A stretch of 64,000 nucleotides of DNA, taken from positions 35,167,921 to 35,231,920 of the forward strand of contig NC_089860.1 in the NCBI RefSeq assembly GCF_036373705.1. The letters are read 5' to 3'. The notes beneath the pieces were generated by a model that was not told the origin of the DNA, did no database searches, and saw nothing but the letters and a program-made list of their open reading frames with translations. Below are positions 56,101-64,000 of the stretch, piece after piece; position 1 is the first letter of the stretch, and each line of letters starts with the position of its first letter. Position numbers and translations under genes: made by a program. Origin of the DNA: Amia ocellicauda. Taxonomy: Eukaryota; Chordata; Actinopteri; Amiiformes; Amiidae.

Positions 56101-57806
56101 AGCTACCAACCGCCCTGCGATCAGGTGAGAGACTGCATGCCACACAAAGACACAGGCGACGCCGGGCTCACCTGGCCTCCCCCGTTCAGTTTGTTGGACA
56201 GTTTGACTTTACTGAAGGACACCGGCGCCTTCATCCAGTGCGCGCCGAAGTTGGGCGAGTCCGGGTGGATGTACACGCAGCTGGGGCTCTGCGGCTCGGG
56301 TTTGCCGCCCGGGACCCATTCCCCATTGACGTACTTCCAGCGGTTATTGTCGGCCGCCACGAAGTCCAGCAGGACGGAGTACATGGCGTTGGGGTCCAGA
56401 CCCGACACGTTGACTCTGAGGACGGGGAACATCCTCCTGGACCAGAGAGAGACAGAGAGAGATTGGAGACCAACTGGCGCAGGAGAGACAAAGCCATTGC
56501 GCATTTACTGACGCTGAATTGGGCTCGTTATTTAAAGAACTAATAATAATAATGTATTATTAATAATGTACAATTATTAGACTTATTCATTAAATGTCAT
56601 TAATTGTGTCTATACTACAGCTATATGGACACTTTTGTTTGTTTGTTTTTCTTGATCATTTTACGGCAAAGAAATTACAAATATTAATATTGATAACATC
56701 AAAACCATGGACCTTGATTTCAAACGGCATATTGTAATATTTCTATGCAGATTTGATCTGAACTCGCAGTAATGTCCCTTTGATTGCCTCTTATTACCGT
56801 GTTCATTTAAAACGAAATCCGTGTGAACTACCATAGACATCTTAGCTAAAATGCAACATAAATCCAAATGAAAAAGCTATCCAGGTCACATTGCTCAATA
56901 ATTGTGACCCAGGGATGGCTGTTTTAATGATGTCATTGCGGATTTCAAATATCTCGGTACCGAGCTTGGGTCACCATGGGCCGGTATGGGCCTTAATAAA
57001 AGGGACATAATAATGCACATCATACTGGCCATGTCTAATGACAGTGAGAGGCCTAGTGCCGTTTGTCAGGTTCAGAACCGAAACCACCAATACTGGGTCA
57101 TTTTAAAACAGCATTTAAATGTCCAGTTGTGTTAGTAACCCTGGTCCTTAAGTTTAAAGTAATGGTTTTCAGATCAGTTCAAGTTTTGTGCCATAATGTT
57201 TCGTTTAGCAGTACCAAGTAAACTTCATGGCACGTCATGTGTGTCTACCATCAGATAGATATGATTAGATCAGTGGTTCCTAATCCTGGATCTGGAAACC
57301 CAATGTCCTGATGGGTTCTGTTATATCAATTCCTTAAATTGAACTCATAATTGGAGCTAATTGAATAATTAGAGCTTATTAATACTTTTAAACCTTTGGA
57401 GACGTCAGGATATATATTTATAGATATATAAATATATATATAAGGCATCCAACTTCTCAAACTTTGTGTAATTTAAATTACAAAAAAATAAGTAAAACAA
57501 AGTATTAGTTCAATTTAGGTTCGTTAATGAATTCAGGTTGGATCACAAACCCGCAGGACATTGGGTCCGCAGCACCAGGGTTGGGAAACACTGCATTATA
57601 TGAATAAAAAAACACACATACCTGCCCGTCTTGGTCACGATCATTTCGTTGGTCAGCTCCTTAAACTTCATCCACAGCTCATGATCTTCAAGGCCGACTT
57701 TTATATCCCTCTCCGAGGCGTCGCCCTTCTCGCTGCCCTTCTGGAACTCGCTCTCCACGGCGCTGAGGAGGTGGTCGAGCCGCTGGTCAGTGTTGGAGGA
57801 ACTCAT
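53171..57806 (-). CDS. tbxta: T-box transcription factor Ta (Brachyury / no tail)
   Basis: Eight coding exons in gene order are 57806-57622, 56436-56172, 55773-55639, 55245-55184, 54860-54799, 54641-54468, 53846-53723 and 53432-53171. They total 1269 nt and encode 422 aa, the family's length. All junctions are GT-AG and phases close. The N-terminus ([20 protein letters not shown]) is of the fish no-tail type rather than TBX19. The T-box (~40-217) contains [73 protein letters not shown] and [20 protein letters not shown]. The C-terminal regulatory half keeps [25 protein letters not shown] and the end [19 protein letters not shown]. It binds TCACACCT-type sites to drive posterior mesoderm and notochord formation. 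It is intact. Confidence 0.96.
57271..57593. mobile_element. hAT-like MITE in tbxta intron 1, beside the donor
   Basis: Inverted ends (cagtggttcctaatcctgg left; reverse complement of the right end is cagtgtttcccaaccctgg) resemble those of the 29874-30139 element. Flanks gattagat and cattatat may be a decayed 8-bp target duplication. Its edge is ~28 bp from the exon 1 donor. There is an AT-rich interior and no coding capacity. Confidence 0.7.
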
Positions 57807-57899
57807 ATTTCCCGCAGAGCTGAGGAGGTCCTGAGCAAAGTCCTTGTAAAAGCCACACACACGCACAGGTACAATCCTTGAACCCCCGAGCACAGGACT

Positions 57900-58000
57900 G
57901 GTGGGCCTCCGAGGACCCCGAGCTTAAAAGCCCACCATCGCCTACGTGTTAGATGTGGGCGTGGTCACTGGCTATATGCCCCGCCCCCACCCCAGGGTGG
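57900..58000 (-). promoter_or_regulatory. tbxta: tbxta proximal promoter region
   Basis: In gene sense a TATA-like CTTTTAAG (57929-57922) lies ~116 bp before the ATG. A KLF-type GGGCGTGG lies at 57957-57964 and a GC box (GGGGGCGGGGC) at 57988-57978. The element choice is inferred from position. Confidence 0.45.
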
Positions 58001-59369
58001 TCTCGGCTCTTGAAACAGTAGCCCTCAAAGCCAGCCGACGCAACTGTAATATAGCCAGTTTTATGACGTATGAATCAGTCCAGGTTTTCATTTTGGGATG
58101 AGGGCCTTGACATTGTTCGAGCATCTTTCTCACCTTGAGATGAACAGGGGGTGTCAGGGACGCTTGGCTTCTGGGATCATCTCTACACTAATGTTTTGTC
58201 GACACAGTGAATCCCAGTCTCAATAATAAAACTGAAGAGTACGTTTAAACTGAGGCTTGCAAGTTTAAAATGTTTAGTCCAGGTAGCCCATGCATATTCA
58301 TAAAACAACACTTTCTTATGATTTATTGTCATTGATGCAATACAGGTTTATACGAATTAAATGTACACCTGAACATATTTATTTAACATACAATAGCACC
58401 AGTTTATTTGTCCCTTGTAATTTCTGTATTAGATTGGGGGCATCACATGTTTTAAAAACTTAACATACAAACATGTCGATATCACAAAGATAAACAAGTG
58501 AATAGCGGATTCATTTAACACACATCTGTGCGTGTGAAAAGAGCAGGGAATGACCGAGGGCACTTTTCTCCAGGGCGCCTTTGAACTGGCTGCTCTGTTT
58601 GTGAATTTCGCTGGTCTTTTGTTGTCCGAACCCACACGTCACAGATGTGCTGTTGACCAGGGGGACGATTATGTAGCGCCGATTGACGCACCTTGATTTT
58701 CCTGTGCGGGAGAAGGTGTCGCCAAGAGCCAAGTGTGAATTGGACTGACTTAATGGGACCCTTCTGTTAATATTAATTCCCCGTCTTCAGTGGAAATACG
58801 GAACCACCGATTCTCAGGGAGATGCGACATTTCTTTTTCTGGAGCGACTCTGATGGGTCTGTCCTTCACTTGATGGTCAAAAGTTTATTTTGCATTTTTC
58901 CCAGCTTCCCATATTGCTTGTTGCTCTAACTGTAGCCTTATGATTTTTTGACCTGAAATTCACTTGTTCAAAAGGTCTGGGTTCTGCTATCCAATGTACC
59001 CAATTCTTATTATTTTGCTTCGCTTCTGTCTTAGAAAACCGCAGGGACACTAGCGCGAAAACGGACAAAAGATATGAATTATTTCCTATATAAACATGTT
59101 CTTTCACGTGTATGTGTTGTTTTTTATTTTATAAAGTATCATTCCACACACCCTGTTACACACATACGTCTATAATTTATACTCTATATACATATAAGCT
59201 TTGCCTTGGGGGGCAGTTGCAACTTGCTTTTGGAAGAGCATGAACAGTCAATCACCCTATAAAATAAAGTAACATTAATTGAAGTAATTGGATGGCCATG
59301 TGGTGTGGTGGGATTGGTGTTTGCCCAAAGAAGCAGTTACTTTTACAAAGGCCTGTATATTCTGACCCG

Positions 59370-59813
59370 CTTTGATGTGGACTTTGCTCCATTTTAACAG
59401 CAGACAGACCAGGAATCGGTGGCTTGTGATTTTGTGTTTGTGGCGGGCTGCTCTCGTGAAGGTTTGTTTCTGGGGAGCACAAAGAAAGGGGTTTTGATTT
59501 GTTTTTTTGTTGTTTTTTTCCCTCAGCTGGACTTGGTATTGAGTGTGGGCTTTGGTGCGTGACTCACTTTATAGCCAAACTTCCTGTGGCTCAACTGCAG
59601 GGGCAATAAAAGTAAAGGAGGCTCTCACACCTCCACATCCCCGGAGTGGCCACTTCTCTTTATACGGGCCTGGAAGCTGGCCTGTTTGAAGCCGGACACA
59701 TTATGGGATGGCTTAAGTAGCCCCTCTTTCTGTGGCACTGGTTTATTTTCCCAGCAGTCTGCTCTGGCGTTTCACCGGTTGAAATGTGGGTGTGTTGAAA
59801 GCACTCATCAAAG
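59370..59813. promoter_or_regulatory. tbxta: Candidate tbxta upstream enhancer: two TCF/LEF sites and a T-box half-site
   Basis: CTTTGATG (59370-59377) and CATCAAAG (59806-59813) are consensus TCF/LEF sites in opposite orientations, and TCACACCT (59625-59632) is a T-box half-site. They lie 1.6-2.0 kb upstream of the ATG. Brachyury genes are direct Wnt targets and take part in autoregulation; enhancer function here is inferred. Confidence 0.4.
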
Positions 59814-60609
59814 GTCATCAGAAGTGGCTTTATTTGTATTTTATTTTTTAAGAAAACCATTTATTTTTAAAGCAGACTTTTCAGAGCTCCACAGCGGCTT
59901 TGAGATTAATACGAAATGAACGTCAGTAAGAGGTGGTCTGACAAAACATTATACAAAACATCCCAGGGGTGTCGGGAGTGATGCTCTACCTTTTATAATT
60001 AAGGATAGATCTTGTCTAAAACAATATGGATCTGGCCGCTGTCATCATTTGGCAGCAGATCGCATACAATTCAGCAGAAGAACATGCACCTTTGATTAGT
60101 TTATAGTTATAAACAGTGCTGAACATAACCCTTAGGAACCCAGTGAGACACATGTGTTGTTAGGTCTAGTAAAATGGTGTCGTATACCTTTGCCAAGCCT
60201 GTTCGGTGTTTCTGACACTGGTTTCCTTAGACTTAACTGTGAAAAAAGTATGTTTCTTCTCCTGTCATTTAGTTGCTTTATTCAAGAAAACTCCCACGCT
60301 CTAACCGACACGAACACACACAGAGCTACACTGCAGTGTGTTAGTGTGGCAATGGCAGGCCCCTCTGTGGGAACGCTGCAGCTGAGCGAGCCGTCTCTGG
60401 ACACACTGCTGGGGATGATATGGTTAAGGAACGCCGACCCCTGGAAGCAGAATCCACTCACATAGGTGTGAAATATTACAGAGCCCTGGTATTTCACAAT
60501 GGGGGACAGTTATAAGATGTTACATATTTTCCACAGGACTACCCTGACAGCCAAAATAAGTAAACAAGCAGAGCAGAATGAATCAGCTCTGAGAGGGAAG
60601 GCAAACATA

Positions 60610-60705
60610 TACACACACATGCACACCCACACACACACACACACAGACACACACACAGAGACACACACACGCACACACACACAGACACACACACACACAC
60701 ACAGA

Positions 60706-60752
<47 letters not shown>

Positions 60753-60804
60753 ACACACACAGAGACACACACACAGAGACACACACACGCACACACACAC
60801 AGAG

Positions 60805-60836
<32 letters not shown>

Positions 60837-60872
60837 ACACACACACATGCACACACACACAGAGACACACAT

Positions 60873-60924
<52 letters not shown>

Positions 60925-60955
60925 ACACAGACATGCACATGCACACGCACACACA
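60610..60955. repeat. CA-rich array with agagacaca interruptions
   Basis: A ~345-bp array of CA runs with regular gagaca, gcaca and tgcaca variants, 2.8 kb upstream of tbxta. Long open frames of Cys/Val or His/Thr across it are by-products. Confidence 0.97.
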
Positions 60956-62809
60956 AAACGAAGTGAAAAGCCACAGGACTGTGTTTCAGTGCAGAACTAT
61001 ACAAATCCAGGCTCAGCTGGCGCAGGCGTGTGCAGTGACCTCATGCGGGGGTGTTGAGTAGGTTTGGCACAGTAATTTCTTACACTGCACATTAATTAAG
61101 TTAATTAATTCATTCACTGGTTGTCTTTGAAGTGCTCTCGAAGTGCCGCCAACCTGCTATTTTCTGGAAATGACTTTCTAGGACACAGAGAGGGTGGATT
61201 GCGAGGTTTATTGGAGCCCCCAGACTGGCCTGCGGCCTTGAGGATCTGTAGCCATGGCCTCTCGCTCAATATCAGAGCTTTAATGGGCGTTTAGGAACCT
61301 GCCCCACTGTGTGCCTCTCTGCAGAGATTTATTTGCTTCAAGGTGGCAATCAAACCTGACTCAATATGCGTTTTCAGCACAGGTGATGATTTTGCTAACA
61401 GGCAGTAATGGCTCTGATCGTGCTGTTCCCGTCCCTGTGGTTCTTCTGTACACTTTAAAAATGGGATTAGTCTTATAAGAAAAAGCATGCTGTTTCATCT
61501 CTCTATTACTGTGGTAGACTGCAGTATATGTGAGATAGGACAGAGACTTGTGGTAAACTGTAAAACAAACAGTGAGGGACTACTGCAAAGAAAAGTCCGT
61601 ACATAGTTTAAACTGGGAGGGGGGAGACCTGAAGACAAATATCAGATTCCTTGTGGTGAACGTCAGAAGTTTGCAACACTCGTTACTATCAGAAACGGCG
61701 AGATGCGCCCCTTTTCACACAGTGTGTTTTCCATGTATTTGAACATGTCTGCCTAACGGTTAGTTCCCGGTGCCTGTGTCTCACCAGGCTTATCTTCGTT
61801 TGCTGCACTTCATTAGCAAATCCAAACTCGGGTATCATTTCCAATTTATTTAACGACCCTCCCGAACCCCTGTAGGTTGTCAGCAGGGTCACTACAGATA
61901 AAAAACAGAAACATTTGCATAATAAAATCCTGATTAGTGCTTATCTTATTCTGACTGATGTTATCTGTAACACGGCAGCCCGTGATCGCTGCTGTCTGCG
62001 GTCTGAGGGGCAAACCTGAGGAGTTATGTGCTCTGTTAACGTGTAGAAATCAGTAGGTTATTTGCCTCCCCTTGAAGACCCAGCTCTCTGCATCGTCCTA
62101 CACTCTGTTTAAGGTGAAAATCAGGCAAACTGTAAGAAGGGGAGACTTTTATGTGTTTGTTTTTTTACTTCAAAACTTTATTTGCATGCATTAGGCTTTC
62201 ATTACAACTTTCTTTCTTTCCTTATCTATTTATCTATCTGGCTACACCATTATAAAAGGCAACTGCCACACATTCAGAAAGACAAATAATAAACATGAAA
62301 TGCAGCAAAATGCAAGTGCAGTGAAGATCGCAAGAAGCAGAGGATTACACAGGGTGTGCAAAACACACGACGGCATCGGAGCTGGAGATCGTCAGCGTTC
62401 TGAGGTGGAAAACAATCCTGCTACTGCAACACGAGAGCATTTCCTCAATGCAAATTAAAAAATATATACAAATAGACACACACGCAAAAATGAATGCATG
62501 AATAAATAATAAATAAATAAGCAAACAAACAAATAGAAGGGTGAAGCAAAAACAGTGGAAATCGTGTGGCCTGTATTCCCTTTATATAGTTTTAATTACA
62601 TGCAGTCCACAGTTTGAGATTAATAATAATAATGATTGACCCCCCAGCTCAATGCAAAGACGGGGGGCGTCCCTGTGACAGCACCTCGACCCCCTCGCAG
62701 GACAGGAGAGAGGCCCCCTCTGCGCAATGTGGATTGGGGCCCAGACACGTCTGTCACTTTTGCGTTTCCATTTCAAGTTCAGGAAATCTAAACTTTCCTC
62801 TCCTAATCA

Positions 62810-62930
62810 CCCTCACCTTTGAAGGGATAAAGAGAATTAGCAGCGACTTTAATTGTCCCGGGACAAACATCTCCCCTTGTTATTCCACGGCACACAATGG
62901 GCCCCGGCCCTTTGGCATGCAAATCAGCCC
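62810..62930. promoter_or_regulatory. Candidate conserved element with TCF, SOX and POU motifs
   Basis: Within 110 bp are CCTTTGA (62816-62822, TCF/LEF-like), ACAATGG (62894-62900, SOX) and the perfect octamer ATGCAAAT (62917-62924, POU). The flanks are complex, non-repetitive sequence with TAATTG cores. About 5 kb upstream of tbxta. Function is inferred. Confidence 0.4.
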
Positions 62931-64000
62931 AGCGCTTAAGTTTGACACTGGGAAGTTATGATTAACTTTATCCTGAAATGAGAGTGGCAGGGGGCCTCCG
63001 TGAGGGGAGAGGTCCTCGTGTGTATCGGGCTGAACGGGGCCGGTGCACTCGGCCGAGGTTTGCATACAGGGGCTGTTTCTGCGTGTGTGGCGGGGCCCTT
63101 GTACACAGCGTGGGGAAGCCAGGGGGACCAGAGGTGGTCATGGCTGTTAAATATTTAATGGTCTGAGTGAGAGAGAGGGAGAGGGAGAGAGAGAGAGGGA
63201 TCTACTCAAAGTGTGTGATGTTTAACTGGCCGGGATGAAACACTGGCCTGTTTGGATAAAGATTTTATTTTGTTTTACTGCAGACCCCCACCGTCACTGG
63301 CGGCGTTAGAGAGGGTCCCTACGCTGTGAGTTTATGGACTGCTTGTCCAGTCCAGCTGGGCAGCAAATCAAATAAAAACAAGACAATGTTGTCTTTATTC
63401 CGTCCATAATTGGGCAACTACATGTCCTTGGGTGTCATATACCCCCCATCTCTGCTGAAGACACTATCCACCGACTTAGAAATTCATTCAGTGAACTACG
63501 ACTGTCTTGGGTTGGACTGCATGCACATCATTTTGGGTGAAAGTTTAAATCTAATATAAAGGAGGAGTAATTGAAAAGGGATAGGACTTGAAAATATTTA
63601 TATTTTGTGAAGCTGGCCCATGCGTACATATTTTGTTTCCTTGTACACTATAACTTTAGGTTTATACCTCAGTAATATTCAAGGAGCGCTTCTGCAGAGG
63701 ACAGGATTTCTGCTTTGGGAGACACTTTCCGAACTTCTTTTTTCCGTGTCAGCGAAAGCAAACCATGCGCCCGAGATCCAGAGCTCCTAGTTGTGAAATG
63801 TGTCTGAATCCTCTGCTGATTTGTGCTGATGTTGTGTTGCGGGCGAATGCCAACCCTGACGCTAGCAGGGCGGCGCTCCTGGCCGGGGATCCTGGGTTGT
63901 GTGCCGATATGTCTCGGGTGATTGACAGTTTGTCTCCTGTTTATCTAGAGTTGGTTGCCTAGTAATGCAATGTGTCCAGTACATTTTTGGCAAAGGTGAC

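Larger units (their letters stand above)
58001..64000. other. Upstream flank of tbxta
   Basis: No coding exon is supported to the end of the window. The region contains the motif clusters listed separately and a CA-rich array at 60610-60955. A GA-rich purine tract lies at 63168-63199. Confidence 0.5.

Noticed and set aside
60499-61004. Long frames of Cys/Val or His/Thr on both strands
   Set aside because: Translation of the CA-rich array at 60610-60955, not a gene.
63765-63962. 65-codon open frame at the right edge
   Set aside because: No domain, no splice context and no resemblance I recognise; length is within chance.

Overview
This is a piece of a vertebrate nuclear genome, almost certainly from a ray-finned fish. 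The evidence is split genes with canonical GT-AG introns, CpG-rich promoters, very GC-rich coding third positions, dispersed CR1/L3-type LINE fragments, Tc1-like and hAT-like MITEs, a tRNA-derived SINE, long (TG)n/(CA)n arrays, and a Brachyury protein whose N-terminus is of the fish no-tail (tbxta) type. I cannot name the species. A single kdf1 and abundant L3-type LINEs would suit a holostean or an early-branching teleost, but this is weak inference.

Six protein-coding genes can be assembled exon by exon with phases that close. From left to right they are kdf1 (+, 4 exons including a non-coding first exon, 432 aa), nr0b2/SHP (-, 2 exons, 263 aa), nudc (+, 9 exons, 337 aa), gpatch3 (+, 7 exons, 509 aa), gpn2 (+, 5 coding exons, 316 aa) and tbxta (-, 8 coding exons, 422 aa). 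The first five form the block found on human 1p36.11, but the nr0b2-nudc pair is inverted relative to human. tbxta sits tail-to-tail with gpn2, a linkage that human TBXT (6q27) does not have.

Layout: 1-7.2 kb is a gene-free, repeat-rich flank. It holds LINE fragments, a tandem array of roughly 150-bp units split by a LINE, and a large palindromic GATATC-rich element. 7.3-17.6 kb is kdf1. 17.6-23.1 kb is intergenic with a SINE and a LINE. 23.1-25.4 kb is nr0b2 with a TATA promoter and two LRH-1/SF-1-type half-sites. 25.4-29.3 kb is intergenic. 29.3-36.9 kb is nudc. 38.9-43.2 kb is gpatch3, whose probable 3'UTR contains a ~940-bp TG-rich array. 43.8-47.4 kb is gpn2. 52.3-57.9 kb is tbxta. 58-64 kb is tbxta upstream DNA with TCF/LEF and T-box motifs and at least one candidate conserved element.

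The genes do not form an operon or a single pathway. They are an epidermal differentiation factor, a bile-acid/LRH-1 corepressor receptor, a dynein/Hsp90 co-chaperone, a G-patch protein, an RNA polymerase assembly GTPase and a mesoderm/notochord transcription factor. I see no CRISPR, phage or bacterial-type system, and no clearly new protein system. The most interesting signals are regulatory and structural: UG repeats placed in a 3'UTR and directly against a 3' splice site, the synteny break, a motif cluster upstream of tbxta, and palindromic repeats.
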